From Turnera subulata (lineage: Eukaryota; Streptophyta; Magnoliopsida; Malpighiales; Passifloraceae), in the NCBI GenBank assembly GCA_028386065.3, contig JAKUCV010006207.1, positions 1 to 64,000 on the forward strand: a stretch of 64,000 nucleotides of DNA. The letters are read 5' to 3'. Below the pieces are notes generated by a model. The model was given only the letters and a program-made list of their open reading frames with translations, was not told the DNA's origin and ran no database searches. A program made the translations under genes and the position numbers. How positions within the stretch are numbered: position 1 is the first letter of the stretch; every line of letters begins with the position of its first letter. This document shows, piece by piece, positions 1 through 11,600 of this stretch.

Positions 1-371
1 TGCTTGCATAATACTGTTTATCCATGAAAGTACTTTAATGTACCGGTGAGCACTTCGGACTCGCCCCTCGCCTGCGTGGTTTCATCACGTAGGATGAGTT
101 GTTTGTAGTACAGGAACGTACGAGGCAAGCTGTGGCGCACCCTCGGACAGGACTCGGATCCATTAGTCGCATCGGGCTTTGCATATGTTGACATTGAGTT
201 TATAAATGCTTCCGCTGTGCTATTGTTATTAAGATTCCCAAGGTCGGGTGATATGTTGTTATCGTTGGGCCATTAGGCCGGTTTCCTATTGTATTTACTA
301 TTTGTGCCACGTATCGGCACTATAATTTGGTAATTACTGTATGCTGGGTAGATTTTGGTCGGGGCGTTTCA
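1..371 (+). repeat. Ty3-gypsy LTR, 3' part (family B)
   Basis: This is the right-hand part of an LTR cut by the window edge. It closely matches 3651-4022 and 7321-7692. It ends in CGTTTCA and is followed at once by a primer-site-like TGGTAGCGGAGC, which fixes the LTR end. The two other copies also stop at this point (CATTTTA at 4022, CATTTCA at 7692) but continue into host sequence. Confidence 0.75.
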
Positions 372-689
372 TTTTGGTAGCGGAGCGGGCGGTAGGTCCT
401 TGGGTGTTTACTATGCTTGTTTGTTGTGTATAGCTCGCTCCACCTGAATTACATGATTGCATTATATTCACATGTTTAGTGTATTATGGATCCAGTCGAG
501 GGACGCCAGCTTGTCGCAGAACATTCATATAAAAGGTAATTGATGACATACACATGCTTAAACATACTTATTATTATTGATAATATTTATCTTGAGGGTA
601 CAACATTTACTCTGAAGCTGTTAGTGTTGTTAGTAATGTTGACCCTGATGCTATCGTTCCACGAGAACCACATACCGCCCGTGTCGTTT
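372..689 (+). mobile_element. gypsy B internal leader with primer-binding site
   Basis: TGGTAGCGGAGC at 375-386 resembles the initiator-methionine tRNA primer site of plant LTR elements. An ATG at 486 opens a short frame that soon stops. Around 620-690 a degenerate gag-like stretch can be read (EAVSVVSNVDPDAIVP), but no domain is certain. The element is broken at about 690 by a LINE fragment in the opposite direction, so only its 5' end survives here. Confidence 0.55.
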
Positions 690-1152
690 TAGCCGTGAAG
701 TTCGAACCGGTTTGCCGGAGGGAAACGAAGTGAGATGACACCGTGATCGTCTTCTGGCTGCCACTGGGTCTCTATTAACAGAACCATGTTGGGCTTGTAC
801 TGGTTCTTCAAAACTCTCAAGGTGCGCACGAACTCATGGGAACGCCTAGCGATTCCTCTGCAGTTCCAAACCAGTAGACGGACCTTTGGCCAAGTTGGTG
901 GTAACCTAGTTACTCGGGGGACGCTCTGAGCAGTCATTGAAACCTAGTAGTAGGTACCTTGGTTCCGAAATTGGCAAGTGGACTCTAGGTTGAATTCCTG
1001 AAGTCTTTCAGAAATGAAAAACATGACGGAATTAGCCGAGCCATAAAAAGGAGGTTCTTAGGGTGCTTTGGTCCTCTAGGAAGAACGTCTGTTCCATAGG
1101 AGTGACAAAGAACCTGGAGGAGTAGAGTTCGTCGATGAAGACCAGACGAGGT
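690..1152 (-). pseudogene. LINE ORF2 fragment, endonuclease N-terminus
   Basis: On the minus strand, 937-689 reads as the start of a plant LINE ORF2: the segment LLVWNCRGIA followed by VLLIETQ matches the opening strands of the APE-type endonuclease that nicks target DNA. No catalytic core beyond this survives. The part from 985 to 1152 is open on the minus strand but I do not recognise it; it may be the LINE leader. The fragment is bounded on the right by the LTR that starts at 1153. Confidence 0.6.
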
Positions 1153-2220
1153 TGTTAGCCTAAACATGTGTTAAGTGCTTAATTAAGTAATTAATTAAGA
1201 CTAATCTTGTTTAGTATATTTCTGATGATTATTCAATGGTTATATTATTATTTTGATGATTAACAAACAGTATGGAAAACCTTTGTGTGTTTTAAGCATT
1301 TGCAGAAAATTTGGTTTCTGGCAGAAACCAAATACCATGAAGATTTGGCTTCAGCGTGGCTTTTCCGTCGAACCAAAACGTCGCTGTCTGGGCAGTTGGA
1401 GAAGTGGTCCCGAAAAGTAGCTGACTTTTGTGCAATTAAAACAATGATTTACTTGGTCTCCAAGAGTCAACTAACGGTCAGAAAAGTGGTCCTTACACCC
1501 TCTTTCATGCCATCAAAGAGCTGGTGGTCCTCATTTCTATTTTTGGAGAAAATTTTTGAAGATTGAAGAACAATTTTTGCCCAAGTAATTACCAGTTATG
1601 GTTCAGTCAACAACCAAATGTTGACAGTTCTTAATTAAAGAAAGAAGTCAACTTGTGCGCCACTTAGAAGCAATCTAGCCGTTTAAAGAAACTCCTCCCC
1701 ATCCTTAGAATCTATAAATAGAGGATTGAAGTCTCACAGCAAATTAACATAGCTATTCAAGAGATTCTAAGTTGAGAAAAGAGCTTACATTGAGAGTTAT
1801 TCTTGTGCTTAATTTGTGTAACTTCTTGAGTGAGTCACTCTTGAAGCTTTGCCTTAGGAAAGGTTGTAATCAGAAAGATTAGAGGATAATCTTGTTGGGT
1901 AGACAAAGCTAGGTTCAGCTTTGAGTTAGGTTTAGCAAGTTCAGCCCGTAAAAACTTGTGTACCATAGGTTATTTGGCTCGTCTGTAAAAGCCAAGTTAG
2001 TGGATAGTTTAGAAATTCTAAAGGGGGGACCTTTAGGTAGTGGATGAACTCCTGAGTGGGGAACCACTATAAATTGCCTGTGTTCTTTGCTTTCTTGCAT
2101 TCATCTTTGCATTTCACCCAAGTTTCACATTTGGCTTCTGTGTCGAGCCAAATCACAGAAAATCTAAAAAAGAGGAAAAGCTAATTCAACCCCCCCTTCT
2201 TAGTCTTTTTTGGGCCAACA
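1153..2220 (+). repeat. 5' LTR of the SIRE-type element
   Basis: The LTR begins TGTTAGCC and ends GGCCAACA, an imperfect terminal inverted repeat. The next bases, ATTGGTAGCGGAGC, form the primer site. A TATA box (CTATAAATAG) lies near 1712. The first 460 bases match the 3' LTR at 4939-5400. Confidence 0.85.
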
Positions 2221-2276
2221 ATTGGTAGCGGAGCTGCGTTCTCAATCTAGTGGATTAATCTTCAGAGAAAAAGATC

Positions 2277-2902
2277 ATGGCTTATGAAGGTATAAGTGTC
2301 AACAAAGCTCCATACTTTGATGGAGTGAACTTTGACTATTGGAAGTTTAGAATGAAGATCTTCCATGAAGGAAAAGATCTTGAGATGTGGAATATTGTTC
2401 AAAGTCCTTATGCCAGACCTCAAAGACACATGCAATTCTGGTTTGAGGATGAGCTAAGGAGAGCTAAGCTTGATGCACAAGCTAAAAATATACTCCTATA
2501 TGGTATAAGTGAAAGTGAGTTTCAAAGGGTGAGTTCTTGTGGCACAGCCTATGAAATCTGAAGGCTTCTTTGTGTCACACATGAAGGAACTAACCAAGTA
2601 AAGGAGTCTCGGCTCAATTGTCTAATGAGGGACTATGAGCTCTTCCAAATGGCTGCTGGAGAAACTGTGCAAGAAATGGATACACGCTTCACCATTCTTT
2701 GCAATGGTTTAGTTCTACTTGGTAGACCCGTCACTCATAGAGATAAAGTGGCAAAGGTCCTTAGTTCTCTACCTAAGGATTGGGAACCAAAGGTCACAAC
2801 TATTGAAGAAGCTCAGAATCTGAACACTCTCACCTATGATGAGCTCATTGGCAAGCTTATAGTTCATGGTTCTAAACTAGAACCGAAAGAACCAAAGAAG
2901 AT
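2277..2902 (+). pseudogene. copia gag (DUF4219/UBN2 type), one stop codon, 3'-truncated
   Basis: The reading frame starts at an ATG 57 bases after the LTR. Residues FDGVNFDYWKFRMKIF and WNIV are the hallmark of the short N-terminal gag domain of SIRE-type copia elements, and the following part (RDYELFQMAAGETVQEM) matches the UBN2 domain. Gag forms the particle in which reverse transcription occurs. The frame is interrupted by TGA at 2559-2561, where a tryptophan is expected (EIW-RLL), and then continues in the same frame. It ends abruptly at about 2900 where the captured segment starts, with no zinc knuckle. Confidence 0.75.
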
Positions 2903-4041
2903 AAAGGAATATAACCCGAGGCAGTAACCAAGTCGGATGAGTAATTTATTTCACGGCATACAGTATTAGTCTGACATCTGCATACCATCTTATGTGTGCA
3001 TATTATTTGTTTAATATAGGAGTTGATAACGAGCAGTTCCCCGAGGAACCGGCTTGGGAACCTGTTGAGGAATTCCAAAACTGATAATCGGCTAAGGTGA
3101 GGATGGATAACCCTTGATATGTTGCCTATAATACCGTCGTGTATTCTTTGATACTTGGACGTGTTTTTGTTGTTCGATTGAACCGTTGTGTGCTGATATT
3201 GTTGATTATATTTCCCATGAATATTTGGTGCTATGGAATTGTTGATGGCTTAGTCTGTTGAATATGGAAAAATAGAAATTGTGATGAGAAAGTATTTGGA
3301 AATGATGATGACTTAATTGTCTCGTGGAAAGTAGTGGTACAACCAGATGGTTGGAGATAAGTTTTTGTGGTGGCCATGATCGGTTACTTGTTTAAGGATG
3401 TTGATCCTTGGGATATTGATCCCGGTTTGATATTTTTGGGATGTTGATCCCTGGTTCTGTTTTGATCTAGCACCCGGGATGAGTTGATAACCATGGTACG
3501 ACCCTAGCTTGTCCAATGATAGGGCCCGGATACTAAAATTGGAAAAGATAATGAGTGAGTCGTGTCTTTTGATTTTGGGTAGTCTTGATTGGTGTTGTCT
3601 TTGGTATAGTTGTGACTGTTGCCTGTGTTTATTTCTTGAAGTATTATGGTTGCTTGCATAATACTGTTTATCCATGAAAGTACTTTAATGTACCGGTGAG
3701 CACTTCGGACTCGCCCCTCGCCTGCGTGGTTTCATCACGTAGGATGAGTTGTTTGTAGTACAGGAACGTACGAGGCAAGCTGTGGCGCACCCTCGGACAG
3801 GACTCGGATCCATTAGTCGCATCGGGCTTTGCATATGTTGACATTGAGTATATAAATGCTTCCGCTGTGCTATTGTTTTTGAGATTTCCGAGGTCGGGTG
3901 ATATGTTGTTATCATTGGGCGATTGGGCTGGTTTGCTGTTGTATTTACTATTTGTGTCACGTATCGGCACTGTAATTTGGTAATTACTGTATGCTGGGTA
4001 GAATTTGGTCGGGCATTTTAGTAACAACATATAAATTATTA

Positions 4042-4075
<34 letters not shown>

Positions 4076-4877
4076 TACTATTATTATTATTATTATTATT
4101 ATTGTTATTATTATTATTATTATTATTATAAGAGAATATTTATAAGAGCTTTGATTTTTTTTATTTTTTTATGAATAATTATAATTTATTAATTTAATTA
4201 GAATTAATCGCATATAAGAAATTCATAAAATTAAATATTTCACAAGTCATAATTGTATATGAAATTAAAAATTTAAATAATGGTATTATTGTTCTGGAAA
4301 AGGATTTTAATATTACAAATAAAAATTTAAAGACTTAATTGTATAATTCTATTGGACCTATATGATTAAATTTAAAATTTAGGTGGGAAACTAGTACAAG
4401 TTATTGGCGGGCAGCGTGTCATTAAAATGATGCCAGGGTACACATTTGACGCAGATTTCAAAAGTACGGGTATATAATTAACGGGAAAAAAAGTTGAGGA
4501 TTTGAAATATTACGGGTACTAATTTAACCCTGAAAACCCACTACACTCTATGGATTCTCACAAAGGAGTTGTTTTTCATTAATTTTCCCTTTTGACGCGA
4601 TCAGAAAAGTTATTCACTTCTTCGCTTTCCATTTAGCTCTTCTCTTCAGTGGAGGCAACCACCAACGCCGGCACCGACCAACCACTGCACTCCTCTTGGC
4701 ACGACCCACGATTTCCTTCCCTTCCTCCTCCATCAGGAACCGGAAAGCCTCCACCTTTCGTCCCTCCGCTATAAAGTAGCACTATTCACAGCTACTGCTG
4801 TTGGTTTCTCTGCATTGTTGTTATTGTTGCTGGTTTTTTCGCAGAAAAATAGCTAGCCTCTTCCTCTTCTTAATTTC
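2900..4877 (+). repeat. captured copy of gypsy LTR plus WD40-gene promoter and 5' UTR
   Basis: This stretch is a near-identical copy of 6576-8510. It comprises 1.1 kb of gypsy B LTR, an ATT microsatellite, and the upstream region of the WD40 gene including its TATA box (TATAAA at 4770-4775, matching 8403-8408) and pyrimidine-rich 5' UTR. The left join lies within a shared GATAAAGGAA (2900-2909 and 6576-6585), a microhomology with the gag frame. The right join is at TTAATTTC (4870-4877 and 8503-8510). Copy B continues into the gene; copy A continues into the 3' end of the copia element. Confidence 0.8.
4037..4130. repeat. ATT trinucleotide microsatellite, copy A
   Basis: Run of ATT units with a few interruptions (GTT, ACT). 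The same microsatellite, with a different unit number, is in the original copy at 7706-7762, so it was carried along with the duplicated segment. Confidence 0.9.
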
Positions 4878-4938
4878 TAATCACTGTTTTAAGTGGCAAA
4901 ATGGACAACATGTTTGTCATCATAAAAAAGGGAGAGAT
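4878..4938 (+). mobile_element. 3' internal end and polypurine tract of the SIRE-type element
   Basis: The phrase TTTGTCATCATAAAAAAGG leads into a purine-only run ending just before TGTTAGCC. A polypurine tract next to the 3' LTR primes second-strand synthesis. This form, TGTCATCA followed by a purine run, is typical of SIRE-lineage elements. Confidence 0.75.
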
Positions 4939-5400
4939 TGTTAGCCTAAACATGTGTTAAGTACTTAATTAAGTAATTAATTAAGACTAATCTTGTTTAG
5001 TATATTTCTGATGATTATTCAATGGTTATATTATTATTTTGATGATTAAACAAACAGTATGGAAAGCCCTTGTGTGTTTTAAGCATTTGCAGAAAATTTG
5101 GTTTCTGGCAGAAACCAAATACCAAGAAGATTTGTCTTCAGCTTGGCTTTTCCGTCGAACCAAAACGTCACTGTCTGGGCAGTTGGAGAAGTGGTCTCGA
5201 AAAGTAGCTGACTTTTGTGCAATTAAAAAGAAGGATTTACTTGGTCTCCAAGAGTCAATTAACGGTCAGAAAAGTGGTCCTCACACCCTCTTTCATGCCA
5301 TCAAAGAGCTGGTGGTCCTCATTTCCATTTTTGGAGAAAATTTTTGAAGATTGAAGAACAATTTCTGCCCAAGTAATTACCAGTTATGGTTCAGCCAACA
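4939..5400 (+). repeat. 3' LTR of the SIRE-type element, internally deleted
   Basis: The sequence matches 1153-1612 of the 5' LTR with few differences, then stops at GCCAACA. In the 5' LTR this point reads TCAACA, while the true terminus reads GCCAACA. The 3' LTR thus lacks the equivalent of about 608 bases, including the TATA box and primer-proximal end, yet keeps a legitimate-looking terminus. Deletion between the two short CAACA repeats explains this; simple truncation is the alternative. Confidence 0.75.
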
Positions 5401-6260
5401 GTACTGCATAATTGAGGGCTGTCGCCGCCTCTTTCCTGTGTCGCCCGTGCCTTGCTTTTCCTGTGTAACCAGTATCACCATGCACCGCCTATAACCTCGT
5501 GTTTTTCCTGCTTCCAGTGCACACCATCACCTTCATCTTCATCTCCTCACCTGCAAAACCACAAAAACATCAAACACCACCTAGAAACCAAAAGAAAAAA
5601 AAAAAAGAAACACACACACCCATGCAAAACTGTGTCATTTTGCCAACAACCCCACACCCCCATTTCTCTTCTTTCTTCTTCCTCTTCTCCCTTACCGTTA
5701 ACTGCCGCCACCAACCACCCGAGACCACCAGCTCGCCGCACCTTCTCCTCCACCTCCTCTTCCTTCTTTCCCGCATCACGCAGCAGCCGCCGCTTCCTCC
5801 AAGCGTCGTCAGCCGCTCCACCCTCCTGCACACCAAGTCGCGTCGCCACCTTCGCCGTCCCCTCCTTCTCGTGCTGCCGGCCACTCGTCCCACCGCCTCC
5901 TCCCTTGCGACGCCTCCCTTCGTGCCTCTCCTCGCGTCTCGCCGTCGTCGCTGCAGGTGAGGACGGGTTGAAGACGACCCGACTGCCCGAGTTCTTCACA
6001 TCGTCGGGTCGAGGCACTGGGTCGGTTTGACCCAGATGTCTACCTGGGCTGAATGTGATGGCGGGCTTGGGTGTGGGCTAACTATTTGGGCTGATCTAGT
6101 ATTCCTTTTGGGCTGGCCTTATCCAGAAAATAAAAAAAATAATAATTAGTATTTTATTTTCTGGGAAATAATATGGTATATGAATCTATTTTCTAAAATG
6201 CTACTGACATATTTTTCTGGAAAGTATTTTACTATACATATATACAATTATATCTACTGG

Positions 6261-6300
<40 letters not shown>

Positions 6301-7692
6301 TTTAGAAAAAGAGATAAATATCTACACGATTATATTTTCTGGAAAATATTGACTACGTGATGTTCTATTTTGGAAAGGATATATATAAGTACGTTATCAT
6401 TTTTCTGAAAAATTATTTTATGATAGATATATTTTTGGAAAAGAATATATGATATGATAAATAATTATTTTCATGATAAATATCTTGGAAAGGGTATTAT
6501 CAAAGTATTATAATAACCGGATATACGTATGGTATACTATTTTTGACACTTGGAAATTAAATGGTGAATGATGATGATAAAGGAATATAACCCGAGGCAG
6601 TAACCAAGTCGGATGAGTAATTTATTTTACGGCATACAGTATTAGTCTGACATTTGCATACCATCTTATGTGTGCATATTATTTGTTTAATATAGGAGTT
6701 GATAACGAGCAGTTCCCCGAGGAACCGACTTGGGAACCTGTTGAGGAATTCCATAACTGATAATCGGCTAAGGTGAGGATGGATAACCCTTGATATGGTG
6801 CCTATAATACCGTCGTGTATTCTTTGATACTTGGACGTGTTTTTGTTGTTCGATTGAACCGTTGTGTGCTGATATTGTTGATTATATTTCCCATGAATAT
6901 TTGGTGATATGGAATTGTTGATGGTTTAGTCTGTTGAATATGGAAAAATAGAAATTGTGTTGAGAAAGTATTTGGAAATGATGATGACTTAATTGTCACA
7001 TGGAAGGTAGTGGTATGACCAGATGGTTGGAGATAAGTTTTTGTAGTGGCCATGATCGGTTACTTGTTTAAGGATGTTGATCCTTGAGATATTGATCTCG
7101 GTTTGATATTTTTGGGATGTTGATCCCTGGTTCTGTTTTGATCTGGCACCAGGGATGAGTTGATAACCATGGTACGACCCTAGCTTGTCCAGTGACGGGG
7201 CCCGGATACTAAAATTGGAAAAGATAATGAGTGAGTCGTGTCTTTTGGTTTTGGGTAGTCTTGATTGGTGTTTTCTTTGGTATAGTTGTGACTGTTGCCT
7301 GTGTTTATTTCTTGAAGTATTATGGTTGTTTGCATATTACTGTTTATCCATGATTGTACTTTAATGTACCGGTGAGCACTTCGGACTCACCCCTCGCCTG
7401 CGTGGTTTCATCACGTAGGATGAGTTGTTTGTAGTACAGGAACGTACGAGGCAAGCTGTGGCGCAACCTCGGACAGGACTCGGATCTATTAGTCGCATCG
7501 GGCTTTGCATATGTTGACATTGAGTTTATAAATGCTTCCGTTGTGCTATTGTTATTGAGATTCCCGAGGTCGGGTGATATGTTGTTATCATCCATTGGGC
7601 CGGTTTGCTGTTGTATTTACTATTTGTGCCACGTATCGACACTGTAATTTGGTAATTACTGTGTGCTGGGTAGATTTTGGTCGGGCCATTTC
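5401..7692 (+). repeat. gypsy B LTR upstream of the WD40 gene
   Basis: The right part (6576-7692) matches 2900-4022, and its last 370 bases match 1-371. The left part (5401-6575) occurs only here. It has a pyrimidine- and CCG-rich stretch (5510-5950) and a splice-donor-like GCAGGTGAGG, the layout seen in the leader part of the other long gypsy LTRs in the window (compare 26100-26400 and 53940-54360). It also holds AT-rich DNA with repeated TTTTCTGGAAA motifs. The left border abuts the truncated copia LTR, so the LTR start is probably lost. Long frames on both strands at 5450-6030 are low complexity and I do not call them genes. Confidence 0.6.
6264..6295. repeat. AT dinucleotide microsatellite
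   Basis: About 16 uninterrupted TA units inside the gypsy B LTR. Confidence 0.9.
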
Positions 7693-7717
7693 AGTAACTG
7701 CATATAAATTATTATTA

Positions 7718-7764
<47 letters not shown>

Positions 7765-8664
7765 AGAGAATATTTATAAGAGCTTTGATTTTTTATTTCT
7801 TTTTCTGATTAATTATAATTTATTAATGTAATTAGAATTAATCGCATATAAGAATTTCATAAAATTAAATATTGCACAAGTCATAATTGTATATGAAATT
7901 AAAAATTTAAATAAAGGTATTATTGTTCTGGAAAAGGATTTGATTAATACAAATAAAATTTAAAGACTTAATTGTATAATTCTATTAGACCTATATGATT
8001 AAATTTAAAATTTAGGTGGGAAACTAGTACAAGTTATTGGCGGGCAGCGTGTCATTAAAATGATGCCAGGGTACACAATTGACGCAGATTTCAAAAGTAC
8101 GGGTATATAACTAAGGGAAAAAAAAGTTGAGGATTTGAAATATTACGGGTACTAATTTAACCCTGAAAACCCACTACACTCTATGGATTCTCACAAAGGA
8201 GTTGTTTTTCATTAATTTTCCCTTTTGACGCGATCAGAAAAGTTATTCACTTCTTCGCTTTCCATTTAGCTCTTCTCTTCAGTGGAGGCAACCACCAACG
8301 CCGGCACCGACCAACCACTGCACTCCTCTTGGCACGACCCACGATTTCCTTCCCTTCCTCCTCCATCAGGAACCGGAAAGCCTCCACCTTTCGTCCCTCC
8401 GCTATAAAGTAGCACTATTCACAGCTACTGCTGTTGGTTTCTCTGCATTGTTGTTATTGTTGCTGGTTTTTTCGCAGAAAAATAGCTAGCCTCTGCCTCT
8501 TCTTAATTTCCATTTTTTTAAGGTACATTAGCATCTACTCTTCTAAAAACAAAAGGTTAAAGTCCCTTTTTTCTTTATTCAAAAAATACCCTTTTCTTAA
8601 ACAAAAGGTTTGGGCTTCTCCAGGATTTATAAAAATAATTTGAACCCAGAGAGCAGAACCATCA
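7693..8664 (+). promoter_or_regulatory. promoter and 5' UTR of the WD40 gene
   Basis: Host sequence between the end of the gypsy LTR and the start codon. It holds an ATT microsatellite (7706-7762), AT-rich DNA, then a TATA box TATAAA at 8403-8408 about 257 bases before the ATG. The stretch after the TATA box is pyrimidine-rich and has no ATG in frame with a long upstream frame. The last 154 bases (8511-8664) are unique; everything before is duplicated at 4023-4877. Transcription probably starts near 8435 (inferred from TATA spacing). Confidence 0.7.
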
Positions 8665-11600
8665 ATGAAGGGTAAAAGAGGGTTCTTTCTGGATGATTAT
8701 GATAGTTTCGACGAATACATCCTTGGTGATGAAGGTATGCTCTATATATATATATGTGTGTGTGTGTACGTTCTTTTTTGCCATTATTTAAACTTAACCT
8801 ATTCTGTCCATGTTCTTAATGCATTATCTGCGTTTTGTTTTTAATACTCATTGATTAGTTAATTAATATGTGTTTCCAGATCTTCCTGACGCTGATGATG
8901 ATGACAAAGCTTCCTTATGTTCTGACGAAGAGGATTATTCCGATGATGATGATTACTTACGTGGCTCTGATGATGGTAACTCTTTGTTTTATTCATCTTC
9001 TGTGCATAAAAATAAAGTTTGCAACTTTTGGTTTGTAGCTAGTCAATTTGAATTGAGTTTAAATGGGCCTAAGTTTTGTTTCCTTTAGAGTTTCTGGAGG
9101 AAGCTCCTGAAGATGATTCTGTCCATGTATTCACTGGCCATACCGGTAAGTCTGTCCATTATACATTTACTCTTCTGTTACTAATTTGGTTGTTTAGTTT
9201 GTAACGGTGTAGCCATAGGAGAGAGCAGTGACAGTTTCTTATAATTCCTATTGTTAATACCACTGTCTCTTTGTTAACTTTCTTAGTCCTGTTCATGCGT
9301 AGAGGAAGAGGAAGAGGACGAGCTTTATGCCATTGCCTGTAGTCCTACTGATAACACATTAGTGGCAACCGGGGGCAGTGATGAAAAAGGCATCCTATGG
9401 AGGATTGGCCCTGGAGATCCCGTTGTTGAGCTTCGTAAGATCGAATATGCTCCCTGACAATCGTTTCTTATACAGTCGTTGTGATTATGACCAATTTAAG
9501 TTTGGTGTCCCATTAACTTGTCTTTAAGCTCACTGATTATGACTACTATTTTCAGGTCACCAAGATTCAGTTTCTTGTCTAGCCTTCAGCAATGATGGCC
9601 AGTTACTTGCATCTGGGGGTCTGGATGCAAGTGTTAGAATCTGGGATGCTGCTGGAAATCACAAACATGACCTTAAAGGAAATCGCGGTGCTTCTGAATT
9701 TGAGATTGAGGTAACATAATTCCCCAGCCTTGTGGATTTCTTTCTTTCCAGAAAGCTCATATCTTTATGTTTGCATACTGAGACTCACAGACTCGGTAAC
9801 TATATATGCACATACTCATTGATTGATTTTTAACATGCCCTTCCATTGATCCATTGTGCAATCTGTAAATTAAATAGTGGGTCAGATGGCATCCGAGAGG
9901 TCACTTGGTGCTGGCAGGTTCATGTGATAGTGATTGCACTGCTCGATTGTGGAATGCTGACACTGGTGTCCTGCTAAATACATTTTGTGGTCATTCTGGA
10001 GCTGTGACTTGTGGTGATTTTACTCCTGATGGTAATTGGGCTGTACTTCTTCTTGGTGCTTAAAATTTGGAGAACTTCTTTGCTGTCATGCTATTCTTTT
10101 TCTGTTCAATTTATTTCCACACTACACTTTGTGTTTCTGAAGGCAAAACCATCTGCACTGGTTCCACTGATGCAACTCAGAGAATATGGAATCCTGTAAC
10201 TGGCGAGACGGTCCATCTTTTTGGAGGTATGCATTCGAGGTCCTGCTGTTATGTTTATGGACATAATCTCGTTCCTCTCCTTTTACTTCCAAAACGGGAA
10301 AGAAAAATGATTGCTACTGATGGGGAATTGGATGTGGTGATAATTGTTTTCTGAAAATGCAATTTGACCTTTTTCTTTCTATTTGTATATTTAGTTCTTA
10401 GCCTGCCTTTCAATTTACTAATGCTGAGTAGATGAGACACAGTGAGTCCAGGTTATTTGCATACAGGAATAAGATATATTTTTCATTTCATGGGACAGTA
10501 GTTTAGTCCATCGACTTATTCTTAGTTTTACACATTCAGAAATTTTCCCGCTGTACCATAACTTTTATTTATCTCAGCTCCTGCATCACTTTTCTGAATA
10601 AGTCCGGTAATACATACTTTTAGACTGTTTTTAACAATAGTAGCTGTTGGTTTGAGGAGGTCCTGAAGCTTTTCACGAAATGCCAAGTACAGATCCCACT
10701 TCCTCTAAAAATAGTGTTTTCGGTTAAATACGTCATTAAATATGTAAGCGTGCTGATATCATCAAATATGCGGAGAGGCAAAAAATGTAGAATTATTAAG
10801 ATTTGGATGGGCTCAAACTGAGTAAAAAAGTGTTTTCTCCAACTTCTGCACAATCCTTGATTGCTAAATTGAAAATTTTATGGTTCTTTTTTAGCTGCTT
10901 CTTTATCTAAAGCTGGACAGTTTTGATGATTAATGAATTGTTTTGCTAGGCGATTCTTATCATGCTTATGGATTAACATGCTTGGCGATCAGCTCTGATT
11001 CAACTCTAGCGATTACTGGTGCAATGGATGGTTCTGTTAATGCTGTGAATATCACAACTGGGAAGGCAAGCAGTCCTGTTCATGTTTCTTTTCTGATTGA
11101 ATTTGTTTTATACGTCTGGTGGGTGCAAGTGAATTATCGTTTTAGTTGTGTAAATTAAAGGAATTACAACATAGCAGTTACTGTTTTGGGCTTAATTACT
11201 CTGATACTACTACCTCTGTCATCAGTTTCCCACTTCAATTACACTCTCCCTGTAACCTGATAGAACCACGTGCTACACTTGGATCTTTACATGTTCATGG
11301 CCTCTTTGCTCACAAATTTCTTCCACATGTTCCTCCTCATCAAGCTCAGATTGATTGGATTGGGAAAGGGGAGGGGTGGAACTTGCAGAAATATCTTGAA
11401 TTTTTCTTTACATTATAACCTTCCTTGAAGTTTTTTTCTTCCCTAGCTTACTTATGAGCCCTACTCCTTGGCCAAAGTGGACTAGGTTTGCTGGAATGCC
11501 AGTGGAAGAGTTTAGAGTTTGAACTTAAGATTCTCTGAGTTTCGGTATAGGTCCTAGTTTTGTGCCCGTTTAGGCTAATTAGTCACTTCTCAAGCTGGCC

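Larger units (their letters stand above)
1153..5400 (+). mobile_element. non-autonomous SIRE-type copia element carrying host DNA
   Basis: The parts in order are 5' LTR (1153-2220), primer site, gag (2277-2902), a foreign insert (2900-4877), a short 3' internal end with polypurine tract, and a shortened 3' LTR (4939-5400). The gag type and the sequence before the 3' LTR (AAAAAAGGGAGAGA) fit the SIRE/Maximus lineage. There is no protease, integrase, reverse transcriptase or RNase H, so the element must have relied on enzymes from relatives. Flanking 5-mers (GAGGT and GTACT) do not match, so no target duplication supports a single clean insertion. The joined structure is therefore an inference from orientation and matching LTRs. 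Confidence 0.65.

Noticed and set aside
5452..6030. Long overlapping open frames on both strands
   Set aside because: Pro/Ser/Arg-rich low-complexity frames in a pyrimidine-rich LTR leader. Similar frames occur on both strands, with no domain.
8434..8643. Upstream reading frame in the WD40 5' UTR
   Set aside because: The apparent start is TTG, not ATG; there is no credible upstream ATG frame.
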